Notes under the pieces: generated by a model
Told to the model about the DNA's origin: nothing
Database searches by the model: none
The model's input: only the letters and a program-made list of their open reading frames with translations
Shown: positions 53,846 through 64,000 of the stretch, piece after piece
How the letters are laid out: the number at the start of each line of letters is the position of its first letter
Position numbering within the stretch: the first letter of the stretch is position 1
Source of the DNA: Cylicocyclus nassatus
Taxonomy: Eukaryota > Nematoda > Chromadorea > Rhabditida > Strongylidae
Length of the DNA stretch: 64,000 nt
Direction of reading: 5' to 3'
Assembly (NCBI GenBank): GCA_958299035.1
Contig: CATQJL010000112.1
Span: forward strand, 65,813,117-65,877,116
Made by a program: the position numbers and the translations under genes

Positions 53846-54497
53846 TGGGGTATCAACCGATAGACCGAAGCAAGCTCTACAAAACGAACCTTGAACATTC
53901 GTGCCAAGTTTGAACTGCAAAAACTTTTAATCCAAATTTCAAAAGCCACTAAAGGCCTAAAGAACAAAAAAGATCGCATCTTCTTTCAAAAAATCTCAGA
54001 AACCCCTAACCTTCTCACGCACACTCTCTCTACATCGAACACTCGTATGCAAGTTTCGTCACTGTTGCCTGTCTAAATCGAGAAACCAAAATTTTGCGTA
54101 CTTTGGTCAAAGCAATCCTGAGCTTCTGCTAGATAAGGGTTGTTTTTAGATCTTTGAAAGTATAGTATAAATACGAAATCTCAGTTTTTTATTTAGGCTA
54201 GTTTTCGAGAAAGATAAAAAACCCCAAAAAATGCTGCACATTCTCACTTTTGGCCTATTTTTGTTTCTCGTATTCTAGCCATGAAAAAAATCCAAAAAAG
54301 TACACATGGATGTTTGATGTGGAGAATGCATGACTGAGCAAATTTGCGATCTGTAGGAACTCTATGGGATGAGATTCAATTTTTTGCGTATTTGAAATTC
54401 TTATCACATGCTTTTCCTCCAAAGTGTAAACCAAACTTTGCTTAAATGTTTGGAAGCCATCTTGCAGAGCTTGCTTTGCTCTGTCAAAGGATACCCC
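53846..54497. repeat. Long inverted repeat related to mariner-type elements
   Basis: The left arm (GGGGTATCAACCGATAGACC, then GAAGCAAGCTCTACAAAACG) pairs with an inverted right arm (GGGGTATCCTTTGACAGAGC, then AAAGCAAGCTCTGCAAGATGG). The same words occur in the elements at 15,253-16,780 and 57,186-57,689. The terminal TTAGGTTG repeats are missing, so this is an eroded copy. Confidence 0.6.
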
Positions 54498-54771
54498 ACT
54501 CACTGTTTTTCGTGACCACCCTGTCGCAATAGGATGCAATGCGGCATTATTCTCCGGACAACCTGATAAAGGCCTAGAATCAATGTGTTTCGACACATTC
54601 TACGCTAGGAGCTAGGTCGGATTAATTTGAGGAGCCAAGCCAAGGAGACATGAACGTGCTAAAAGACTTAATAAATTCTACACAATGCTCCGAGCCTCAA
54701 GCAATAGCGCCTGGAAGCTAGACAATTGCGTGACAACAATTTTTTGAAAATGTTGTTTGCTTCACAGCTGT

Positions 54772-55290
54772 TCACATACAAACCTCTGTTGGGCCCCGCC
54801 ACTTGATGAATTGAGTGAACTTATCAGTTAACAAAGGGACCGCCTGCCATCTAATTGGAGACTTAAGGTACCTATAAATCGTTACCGTCGTTTCCAGCGT
54901 TACAGTGTCGTCGGGTTTTCGCAGGTGCGACTGCTTGGAACACTTATTGATAACCTTCATCCCGTGTAGGTTTGAAAACATGTCGTCAAGTTGTTCCTTA
55001 CCTACAACTATCCTTTGCTCGAAAATGTGCATAAAAAATAGTGTGGAGAACGGAAGTAAAATGCAAGTGTACCCTTGAGAGTGGGAACAGCAAGTTCGAT
55101 CCCCACGCGGCACTTGCCAAAAACAATGGCAACGCTAAAGTCATTGGTGACATTGACAACAGTTGTTCGCAATACACGACCAAACTCTTGGGCTCGAATT
55201 TATGATGCTCTGCAAAGTATAGAGCTGCGGCGTTCCATCGAAAGGGGGGGGGGGGCAGTTTTTCGCACCCAATTCATGGGAGCACCGTCG
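54772..55290. repeat. Duplicated segment upstream of copy B
   Basis: It resembles 5,340-5,960. Shared blocks are GGACCGCCTGCCAT, TTACAGTGTCG, GATAACCTT, ATCCTTTG, GGAGA and CACTTGCCAAAAACAATGGCAACGCT. In the frame V-K-C-K-C-T-L-E the plus strand reads SGNSKFDPHAALAKNNGNAK and VIGDIDNSCSQYTTKLLGSN, which is partly conserved in copy A (SALAKSNGNAEVID, then SSSQCTSKLLGS) apart from a one-base shift. This could be an additional upstream exon of the methyltransferase-like gene, but no clean splice sites were fixed. Confidence 0.4.
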
Positions 55291-55308
55291 TCATCGCCAC
55301 AAAAGTGT

Positions 55309-55765
55309 AGGCAGTGTCCATGCAAAAAGTCGATCTTGAGATTTTATGCTTATCCGGGCCTATTCGCCATGCTGAATCCGAAAATGCACAGTGGAGTGCG
55401 CGAAAACGGCGAAAAAAGGCTCTAACGGAGGAGGGAAGTTGCAGGTGGGCGGGGCCGTTCACACCGTGACGTCACTCTCCCAGGCTTTAGAAGCGATCTT
55501 CTCGGTTCCGATCTTATGTCATGCGTTTCGCAGTTAGCTGGTGGTGATGTTAGGGTGACTAGAGGAAGCGAGAAGATCGCTCCTGAAGCTGCGAGAGTGA
55601 CGCCACCATGTGAACAGCCCCGCCCACCTGCAATTTCCCTCCTCCGTTAGAGCCTTTTTTGCCGTTTTCGCACTCTCCAGTGTTGATTTTCGGATCCAGC
55701 ATGGCGAATAGGCCCAGGTAAGCACAAAATCTCGAAATCGACTTTTTGCTTGGACACTGCCTTTA
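55309..55765. mobile_element. GGCAGTGTCC foldback MITE, copy 5
   Basis: AGGCAGTGTCCATGCAAAAA at the left and TTGCTTGGACACTGCCTTTAG at the right form ~200-bp arms with family boxes. It sits about 110 bp upstream of the first supported exon of methyltransferase copy B. Copy A lacks it. Confidence 0.75.
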
Positions 55766-55877
55766 GTTATGCGCAGCTCAATTTTGTTGATTCATGTGGC
55801 ATGTCTTGTGGGTACGGGAGACAAAGTAAATTGAATTGAAATGGCGGTCATTACTTATTACTGTCTAATGTGTTCAG

Positions 55878-58800
55878 GGACGCTATCACTCTTGACGATG
55901 GAACCCCTCTAGAAGTTGTAGACGTAATGGTGTTTCAGAATTTCTCCTCTGAAAAGTGAGCCATAGTTATATCTTATCGTAACAATTAGGAAGGTTCCTT
56001 AAGTAATTCGTGAAATTCTTCAAAAATCTGGTTCGTAATGGACTTGTTTGCAAAGTACTGTGTCTTTGCGCATGCGGTTCGTCATAAGATAACAAAATTG
56101 CGACCGAGCAAAGCTTCCTCTACGCAAAGGAGTAAAGAAAAGCGTTTAGATAATTTGCACTGCAAGACTTCGCTGAGGATCATGCACTGAGGTCTCGGAG
56201 ACCGCGTTTCCGGCTTTTGTCAGCGTCCATTTCAACGAGAGAAGAGACATAAAAATTTCGAACAACCGGATTCCAGAACCTGCTTTTCTATCGCAATTTT
56301 GAAAACATTCTTTTTGCACTTTGCAGCGACCTAACCAGTGCTCGGCACAGGTAGCTTATGAGCTTGCGATATCGTTTTTGGGACAGAAAGCAAAGGGGGT
56401 TTCGTTTTCGTGGCCGAAAAGACACGAAATTTGCGACTTTTTCGTTTTTTGGAGGTTTTCAGGGCTATGGTCTAGGATCAAAGGGGATTTCGTAACAATT
56501 CGCAAAAGTCAAGGGTGATTTCGTTTTTTGCATTTTCATCGAGCCACCAACGGTAGGAAAGTTAACTTATCGCATCGTTTCATCAGAAGAAATCTATGGG
56601 CATTGCTGATCAAAACATATTTGAATAAACTACTTTATACTACTATATACTACTATATAAACTACTTTATACTACTACACTATATACTTTAGAAGTTTGT
56701 CTTCTTCACCAAGTCTGAGTGGATGTCAAATATGCATGACCTGTAACTAAAGCAACATTTAGGATGCATTATTAAAGCAAAATTGTTTTTGCTTTCAAGT
56801 GAAGAGTTTTGAAAGAACGCTGGTAAAGGTGGAACTAACTGGAAGAATTTGCATTGGTTAATTTCACCTTTGTGCAAATTTTGCAAATGCTTTTACTCTT
56901 TACATAAAATTTCGTGAAACCTAACCAAGCCATCAAATACAGCAACACTTATGCTTTGCTCGGAGATTTTTTGTAGAAATTTTGAAAATCTCACTGAATC
57001 TTACTTTGGTAATGATCTTTTGCAGAGGTCTTGATTTTCGGTTTTTGGTGAAAAAAATTTGCAAAGTCAATTCAACCAACGAATCCGATTTTTCCCCGAA
57101 TATAATTGCCCCTACACATGATCTAAAATTGCCGTCTCAAGCAAACCAAGCACGATTTTTTGCAACTCGTCCTGCAGTATAAGTATTAGGTTGTCCCATA
57201 AGTCTTTTCAGACCCGACTTTTCAACGACATAAATCAGTTCTTCTCGAACTCCTGATAAATTGCAGGGTACCATTCAACAGATCAAAGTAAGCTCTACAA
57301 GATGGCGTTCAAAAGTTTGCACCAAGTCCAATCGCAACATGCTCCAAACCAAAATAAAAAATTTTCCCAAATTTCCGAAAAAACGAAAATCATCATATCT
57401 CAGTTCAAAACAGCTCTGCAAATTTCCTGTTTTTTCATGCATATACTCTCCTCATCGGATATTCATAAATGCATGCTGCATTTTTCTGATGGCTAGAAAC
57501 CAATAAAAAAATAATGCGCTCAATTTTCAAACTTTGCCTGTATCACTTCTGTATTCCCCGCAAGTAGGTGATTATATAGCTTATTTGCTCAGAATTACTG
57601 ACAAAAATTTGCAGCCTACTAGGTGCTGTAGTTCCTGAGAAAAATCGAATTGAAGGTCCGAATATGAAAAAACTTATGGGACAACCTAATATTTTGTATC
57701 GCCCTCCAGTTTTGGCTGGACTAGTAGTTAACAAGATTTTGCAGAGAAGTGGTGATGAAAAGTGTTAAACTTGTTAAACTGTTATAAACTTATTTGCAAG
57801 GCGCATAACAGTCTCTCACCAAGCATATCACACTTTCCAACTTTTTCCATCCTCAGAAACATTATGGGTAGAAAAAAGGAACAGTTTTTGGTGTAAATTA
57901 TGCTAGTGCCACGTATCCACCGTGCATTATTGGTGTTTGATAATTTCTTTCATTATTCGCCTGTTTATAATTCTTTAGGTTTCAAATGATGAGGTTTGCT
58001 CTATCTATGGGAGGATTTCATTCGTATGTGGGACTTTCGATGCCAAAACGTAAGTTCCAAATGAATCGTTCTCGTGTTATTATACAGGGTGTCCCAAAAA
58101 AATGTATCGAACGTTTGATCATTAATATCTCTCTTCCCAAAGGGTCTTTTGCCTTGCTTCAAGTACTGTTTTGTAGAGCTGGCTTCAACTTAGATTTGCA
58201 TTATAGAACGAATCACCCATCTCTCTTCATTACTGTAAGATTACGGTAGAAACTTGAAACATATGGTGTTAATGTGGAAAAAGCTGCCGTTCCAAAAATT
58301 TTCAAAAAAAAATGTGAAAACTTGTGTAATAGGATTCTTATGGACGCTGAGTTTGATACTCAACTATTCACGAGATTACGAAGCTTTCTAAACGGTGTAA
58401 CTGCACTTTTTAGGAGCATTGAAAGAATAGCCGCTACCTCTTACCTGGCATAACTCTTCAATGAAGCATCATAATCAGTTGGGAACTTTACAGTTATAAT
58501 CAGAAACTCTAATCAGCCTAGTGTAAAAGTTTTGAGGCTGTTTTGTTTCCTTTCTGAGGCAAAATATGGTCTTTCATTGCTTAAGACCCTCTTTGAAGTT
58601 TCTACCGTAATCCTACAATAATGAAGAGAGATGAGTGATTCGTTCTATAATGCAAATCTAAGTTGAAGCCAGCTCTACAGACTGGCACCTGAAGCAAGGG
58701 AAAAGACTTCTTCAGAAGAGAGATATCAACGATCAAACGTTCGATACATTATTTTGGGACACCCTGTATTGTGCCGAACAGATTTTTATGATAAATTATT

Positions 58801-61423
58801 ATTGCCTGTCGTTCCGAAAAGTAGCATCTTTTGGTGTCCTTCAACCCACCGTACACTCAGTAAATAACCCATTGTGACGGACATCATGGTGGTGCAGTTT
58901 CCATTCAGGAATTTACTACGGTCTGAATGAAAGCAATTCTAGAAATTACGACACCCAACGAAACGTACGACGAAAAAATACGCACCATAAACTGATTGGC
59001 ACGTTACGAAGCGCAGATTCAGTTAAATAGTCAGGTTCAAAAAAGAAAGCACATGAAGCTTGTGCGAATTCCTTTGGTCATCCTCTTTGTTATGAAAAGG
59101 AAATTCCTTTATAAAGGTTCTACGGAGGTTCTCATCGAGCGTTTTGCTCTTGTTCTCGTTTTCTCTTGAACATGATAGTCCTGTTTGACTGTTTATGTGC
59201 AATTCCAATAAGAGATTCAAAGTATTTTGATATAAACATTAGACATGAGCAGACTGAAGATGTCGCCATACAAAGCTTGTTGACAAACAAAAAAAAAAAG
59301 ATAAACAATCGTTAAGTACAATTCCCTATCTCAACCGTTGAAGGCTCGGCAAATCCGCGGTCTGAAGTTTTTTACCCGGGTATCTTGAAGCTCTGATTCC
59401 GAAAATACACTTTGAAGAGCGCGAAAACGGCGAGAACTAGCATTTTCCGAGGATCATCATTTCGAATTTGGACGAGTGAACGCTTCACGTCATAGTTAGA
59501 GATGTAGAGTCGTTGCGGGACCATCATGTTTATAACAGTGCGGCATACCGTCTCTGACGGTGAGGGGAGTCTCAAGCTCGTCCGAGCGCGTCTAAGAATG
59601 CTTGCTCTCACGGGTTTAGGGGCACTTTTCTAGGCGGGGCAGCGTGCTATGCGCTCGGACGTGCTCTCTTCTCATGCTTGGGATGCAAGCAACCCTCCAT
59701 ATCAGAATTTTGATATGTTTGGTTTTGCCGAGCCACTGCCTTTGAGGCATACTTTGAAGGCAGTGTCCAGACAAATTAGGGCACACTGGTTTTTTTGTGA
59801 AGGCTAATGAGGGGGTCCCAACTAGCACTGCCAAGCGGCAATCTCCAAATCCTCAAGCTCTGCGACTGATCGTAGCATGCAATTACTTTGCTCCGAGTAG
59901 CATTGCGTTCGCGCTGGGACCCATCCCTGGTCACTCGCGAGTTACGGTCACGGCGCAGCTTGAAGGCAGGGTCAAGCGTGTTGATGCGATCCTGGACCCT
60001 CATTTACGACCCCCTTCCCTTGAAGGTACCCATCCGTACGATCCCTCCCCCCCCCCCCCCCCCTCCCTCCCCCGCCTCCATCTATCCCCCTTACCTTCCC
60101 TGCCCACATTTCTCGCGGTAACCTGCATAAACGAATGTCAATCTCAAAAAACACCTGCGTGAGAACTTCAGTGAGGTTTCGGAAGCAGAATTTCTAGGCC
60201 GTGGGTGCGCCCGCATCTCTCGCACATATACACACCTTCAATAATGTTTGAGATTCTGCAAGTTTACTTTTGAATTTTCAGGCATACTTCAGGCCAGCAA
60301 ATTCGATTCCCGTAGGCGACACAAATTTTTGCACGAAGAAAAAATGACATTCTTGAACTACAAAAGATGTTTTCGACTAAGAAGCTTACTTCCTACCTCT
60401 CCCACAGTTTTTTCCGCAATAAAAACCGCTTGAGCGCCGTCAGAACGACGCCAAAAGTGCATGAGCACGGTAGTTTGAAAATTCGTAACTAAGACCAGGA
60501 AAAGAATGAGAGGCTGCAAAGCACAGGTTCTGTAGTATTGTGCCCAGACTATCCAATGAAAAAGGTTCAGCTCTTGTCAAATGATGCCCCACTTACTGTT
60601 TTTCGTGACCACCCTGTCGTGAAGGATGCAATGCGACATTATTTTCCGCACAACCTGATAAAAGATCATTTCAAGAATGTGATAAAACTTCCGGACCGAC
60701 CTAATATACACCTGATGACTTCAAAAGAGCGTAACAATTATTCGCTCAAGTAGTTACGTAGTAGCTTACGTAGTAGCTCAAGTACTACGCATACACAGTA
60801 AGATTTTGAGTCGGAAATTTTAGACCTAACGGAAGCGGATACCGATACATCGCAATGGGGGATAGATAGAACAGCACTTCTACAACGTACCTACAAGATA
60901 ATTGGTGTGTGGATGATTTCTATTACTCAATAGAGCCTTTTTTTCAGAACCATTATTTGTTAGCGATCGCTTCAACCTCTCCCGAGATTGTGATGCCAAA
61001 ATATTGTTAATTGGTTTAGGAGGTGGTACTATAAACAACTTTCTGCATCAAATCTTTCCCCAGGTTGATTCACTTTTTACAATAAGCTGTAGTGCAAGCG
61101 ATTGATTATCAGATGAGTTTAACCGCAGTGGAGATTGACGGACAAATGATTAACGTGGCCAGAAAGTGGTTTGGTCTTTTAGAAGATGATCATCAACGAG
61201 TCATTAAGGCCGATGGAGTCACTTTTCTAGCGGATAGTGTTAAAAAAGGTCTGCTTACTTCTACATCTATGCAAGAGTACTGAAGTTCATTTAGGAGATT
61301 CTTACGACGCGATACTGTTAGATGCGGGTGGGCCACAGCTAGAAAGCGATTTCATTTGCCCTCACAAATCCTTCCTAAAAAAAGATGTGCTGAGAAATAT
61401 TGCGACGTTGCTTCCCAAGCACG
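55878..61423 (+). CDS. METTL13/spermidine-synthase-like SAM methyltransferase, copy B
   Basis: Exons mirror copy A: 55878-55955, 57979-58049, 60824-60904, 60948-61063, 61113-61248 and 61295-61423. The last three supported introns are 43, 49 and 46 bp with GT/AG ends, and all phases agree. The protein carries DAITLDDGTPLEVVDVM, RFALSMGGFHSYVGLSMPK, DRFNLSRDCDAKILLIGLGG (motif I, 61,010-61,027), LTAVEIDGQMINVARKWFGL and GDSYDAILLDAGGPQLESDF. The frame can continue unspliced as GMFIAATSAKD to a stop at 61,515, similar to the strand after LTPEG in METTL13. No terminal exon like 23,776-24,002 was found downstream, so the C-terminus may be truncated. It is a probable methyltransferase of unknown substrate. 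Confidence 0.6.
57186..57689. mobile_element. Mariner-type MITE in intron 1 of copy B
   Basis: The ends TTAGGTTGTCCCATAAGTCT and, inverted, TTAGGTTGTCCCATAAGTTT are typical mariner termini, with TA on both sides (57,184-57,185 and 57,690-57,691). The interior has a frame of about 64 codons without recognised function. Copy A lacks the element at the corresponding place near 8,110. Confidence 0.85.
58085..58766. mobile_element. Long-arm MITE (CAGGGTGTCCCAAAA) in intron 2 of copy B
   Basis: Inverted repeats of about 170 bp begin CAGGGTGTCCCAAAAAAATG and end in the inverse CATTATTTTGGGACACCCTG. They include CGAACGTTTGATC, AGAACGAATCACYCATCTCTC and TTACGGTAGAAAC. TA flanks both ends (58,083-58,084 and 58,767-58,768). 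The corresponding intron of copy A preserves the unoccupied site near 8,522. Confidence 0.88.
58769..60823. other. Intron 2 of copy B: decayed repeats
   Basis: It contains a degenerate relative of the GGCAGTGTCC family at about 59,338-59,743 (TTGAAGGCTCGGCAAA and TTTGCCGAGCCACTGCCTTTG as ends), and a C/T-rich tract at 60,045-60,070. An unrecognised frame of 71 codons lies at 60,538-60,753 (CPDYPMKKVQLLSNDAPLTV, then FRDHPVVKDAMRHYFPHN). Part of that frame is repeated near 54,500-54,590, which argues for a dispersed repeat or duplicated exon and not a unique gene. Confidence 0.45.
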
Positions 61424-61515
61424 GTATGTTTATTGCTGCCACATCTGCAAAAGATATTCATTCAAATTCTTTTTTTAGACACTATGCATATATTCACAGT
61501 CAACCATTTTTGTGA

Positions 61516-62261
61516 CACTTCAAAGATTTCAAACATTGTTGCCAACGCTTTGCATTAATTTTATAATTTTGGCAAACCTAAAATGTTTATAAAACACTTG
61601 ATGTTAGTCTATAGAAACGATAATTTTCAAATTACTTGACTTTTTCAAGCAAAATAGACCTTAGCCTTCATAAAAGATGATAGGTAGAAATAAAGCGCGC
61701 AAGTGCCGTGCGACAACAGTAACATCTTTGCTAGGTTGATGCAAAAATGGTGTCTATTTTACTACCACATTAGTGTTCATAAAAGAATTTGAGGGCCGTT
61801 GTTCAATAGCGAAGCATGATTGCATAACTACTGGAAGTCCTCTCTAATTATTATCCACGTAAATTGAAGTCAGAACTCGAAAACATTTGAATGCTTTAAG
61901 AACGTGTTCTTACTCAAAAATCTTACGGAGCCTATATTTGGTCATCATTTTATGAACGCTAGAATTTGCACACTTCTCATTGCGTAAAAATTCAAAAATC
62001 AGGTATTAATATACTGTTGCATTAAAAAAGATTCAAACCGCAATAATTCATATACTAGGTCTGTCCGAGGTTTTCCTCTTCTAACAATCATGTTTTTGTT
62101 TTTCCAACCCATGGTTTTTAGCTATCCCAAATTTACCTGTTTCTTGAATTTTCATGCCTGATTTTTGAAAGTGTTCTGAAAACCATGGCTTAGAGTAAAG
62201 GAAGTGCAGTACAATGAATTTTCTGGGCAACCGAAATGGCTATTTAGTATTTGGCAAGATG
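61516..62261. other. Downstream of copy B, partly duplicated at 13.3-13.7 kb
   Basis: From about 61,690 to 62,050 it resembles 13,330-13,700 and marks the right part of the duplicated segment. No gene is recognised. Confidence 0.45.
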
Positions 62262-63341
62262 AATTTTCCAAAAGCCTGCTTTAGTTTCGCGAAGTCATAC
62301 AATACATAAACGCTTCAAACATTGATAGATTGTTGAGATTTGAAACTTCCCAAATTGAAGACAATTTATATTTTGCCAGGCAACTAATGGTATACCACTT
62401 AAAGATGTCAAAATTCGCATCTTCGCTGTGCAGTCCGAGGTGCTTTCAGAATCAGAATCACGATATTTTTTCTAAGGCTTCACAAACTGAGAATAAAATC
62501 AGCTGTGAAAACGTTGCATTAAATGAGAGCTTAGTGGAGAGCTTGATGTTTCATGAAGTTTGGCATGATTAAACCTAGAATTTGATAGCATCAAAAAATA
62601 ATTTCCAAAAATTCCGGAAAGCCAGCTATGGATGCCAAAAATCGCACTTTGCTTATTCCATTCAAGCATCAAAGTTCTTCCAAATGAAATGAAAAGTCTA
62701 GAAATTAGCTGATTCTAGAGTCGGTGAAAGTCATGGGATTATGATGATTATCCGAGCGAGCAATAAAGATCTCGGAGCAAATACATGATAGCCGGAAGAG
62801 AGATCTTTGATGGTCCAAGTAGTTGCCAGAATCTCAAATTTTTTACGCACCCTAATTTTAGCCATTTTTCAGAGCTTTCATTTCGTTTTGGAGGAGTTTT
62901 GAGTTTTTAGAGGGGTTTTGATAACGGGATGGAATAAAAATGCACTATAAACAAAGTGTATTTTTTGGTACCTAGCTGGTTTTTTTAAATTTAGAATTAT
63001 TTCTAATGCTATCAAGTTCTATGTTGTCATGCCAAACCTCATAGAGCATCGCTCGTCGCTATGAGTCACATTTTGCATTTTTTCTCCCCTTCTGATACTT
63101 GTTTTCCGTTCTCTGTTGGTGAAGTCTCCTGAAAAGTTATCATAATTCTAATTTTGAAAGCGCCTCGGACTGCACAAAGAAGGTGCGAATTTTGACATCT
63201 TTAAGTGGTATACCGTTAGTTGCTTGGCAAAATATAAATCGTAATCAATCTGGGAAGTTTCAAATCCCAACAATCTATCAGTGTCTGAAACGTTTATGTA
63301 TTCTATGACTTCGCGAAACTGAAGCAGGCTTTTGGAAAATT
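62262..63341. repeat. Long inverted-repeat element, ~350-bp arms
   Basis: The left end AATTTTCCAAAAGCCTGCTT matches inverted AATTTTCCAAAAGCCTGCTT at the right. Arms continue with TTTCGCGAAGTCATA, TCAAACATTGATAGATTGTTG, GGTATACCACTTAAAGATGTC and CTGTGCAGTCCGAGGTGCTTTC. The spacer (about 62,620-62,980) is unique. The frame at 62,330-62,572 is an arm and not a gene. A LINE tail abuts the right end exactly. Confidence 0.8.
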
Positions 63342-64000
63342 ACTTAGATACTTAGATACTTAGATGGCCCGTCTTCACGTGGCGTGCGGGCCCCAGCACA
63401 TGAGTTTCCATTTGTCAGTGTCCCTCGCCTCAGACATCCACGATCTTCTTGGGTGACGTCGGTGGCTGCATCCACGAGTTCCAGATGCGAAAATCCAGCT
63501 GATTTTCAGCTGGTCCATCCTTCCACGAACACGTCTGCCCATCTCGTCGGTGGTTGGTCTTCTTCGGGAATGTTTGGCTTCGCGAGGAATCCACTTACCC
63601 TATTTTCAGGTGTATAAGCCGCACCCTTTTCGCTCTAATCGCGAGCAGACCCAGGCGTGCCGCCGCGCATATGTCTCGCGAAGCGGTCGCCTTATCGCAT
63701 ATGTTCTCACTTAACGCGCTCCATGATAACAGTCAGTCTTTTGGCGTGTTCACCTTTAGATTGAAAAGGGTGCGGCTTATACACCTGAAAATAGGGTAGA
63801 TGTTCTTAGTGTCCATCTGTCGTCTGTTCTTCTCATGATGTGACCGGCCCATCGGTGTTTCGCTTTCGCAATGTATTCCGCTGGGTCACGAAGACGGGAC
63901 AATCTCCTCATATCCGTACTGCTTAGTCCGACTAGATGTTGCTTTCGTCGGGCCATCTTCAGAAGACTGCGCTCAAGCGCTCTGTGGGTGGTCCGTAGAG
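63342..64000 (-). pseudogene. RTE-clade LINE 3' end, interrupted by a MITE
   Basis: On the minus strand from the window edge: LRTTHRALERSLLKMARRKQ, HLVGLSSTDMRRLSRLRDPA, EYIAKAKHRWAGHIMRRTDD and RWTLRTS, then (after the MITE at 63,598-63,796) KWIPREAKHSRRRPPTRWAD and VFVEG. This is the conserved C-terminus of nematode RTE reverse transcriptases. A stop and frame decay follow around 63,490. The 3' tail is an (ATCTAAGT)n microsatellite at 63,342-63,366, typical of RTE elements. The 5' part lies beyond the window. Confidence 0.85.
63598..63796. mobile_element. TA-flanked MITE inserted in the LINE coding region
   Basis: CCCTATTTTCAGGTGTATAA continues GCCGCACCCTTTT, and its inverse ends the element (GAAAATAGGG). 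TA duplicates flank it (63,596-63,597 and 63,797-63,798). Removing the 199 bp and one TA restores the LINE reading frame across the site, which proves both its boundaries and its later arrival. Confidence 0.92.

Noticed and set aside
55085..55105. GTTCGATCCCC resembling a tRNA B box
   Set aside because: No matching A box, acceptor stem or anticodon arm is found at the right distance on either strand.

Overview
The window is eukaryotic, most likely from a nematode. The clearest gene structure has very short introns (43-55 bp) with TTTTCAG-type acceptors, and most of the rest is degenerate mobile DNA: mariner-type TA-flanked inverted-repeat elements, RTE-clade LINEs, a Penelope-like element and a Ty3/gypsy LTR element. 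The RTE proteins look like those of strongylid (hookworm-type) nematodes, but that is an impression from family resemblance and no search was run. Bacterial-style features such as operons, ribosome binding sites and CRISPR arrays are absent, and I recognise no tRNA or rRNA gene.

Host-gene signal is sparse. Two paralogous, same-strand genes (exons 5983-12038 and 55878-61423) encode a class I SAM-dependent methyltransferase of the METTL13 / spermidine-synthase-like type. Matching exon sizes, splice phases and similar flanking DNA show that about 1-13.7 kb and 52.3-62.1 kb are diverged copies of one segment. A terminal exon of similar character lies at 23776-24002. Weaker candidates are a cysteine-rich exon (31562-31779), a signal-peptide-like first exon (52844-52925) and two unrecognised frames.

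Layout: 1-5.4 kb is repeats plus a decayed RTE endonuclease. 5.4-13.7 kb is methyltransferase copy A with introns full of inverted repeats. 13.7-19.4 kb holds mariner-type elements, one containing a nested foldback element, and copies of a GGCAGTGTCC-ended MITE. 19.4-22.0 kb is a 500-N gap followed by a cDNA-adapter-like sequence and an 11-unit satellite of 172/174 bp. 27.7-30.8 kb is a nearly full RTE LINE with target-site duplications. 37.3-38.5 kb is the 3' half of a Penelope-like element with a hammerhead-ribozyme-like motif downstream. 42.0-49.8 kb is a Ty3/gypsy element with nearly identical 216-bp LTRs but a broken pol and no visible gag. 50-52 kb holds MITEs. 52.3-62.1 kb is methyltransferase copy B. 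62.2-64 kb is an inverted-repeat element followed by a LINE 3' end interrupted by a MITE.

The observations most worth checking are the adapter beside the gap, the ribozyme-like motif of the Penelope element, the satellite whose units carry TTCTAGAA heat-shock-element cores, and the paralogous gene copy that preserves the empty sites of transposon insertions. I did not find a convincing new multi-gene system.
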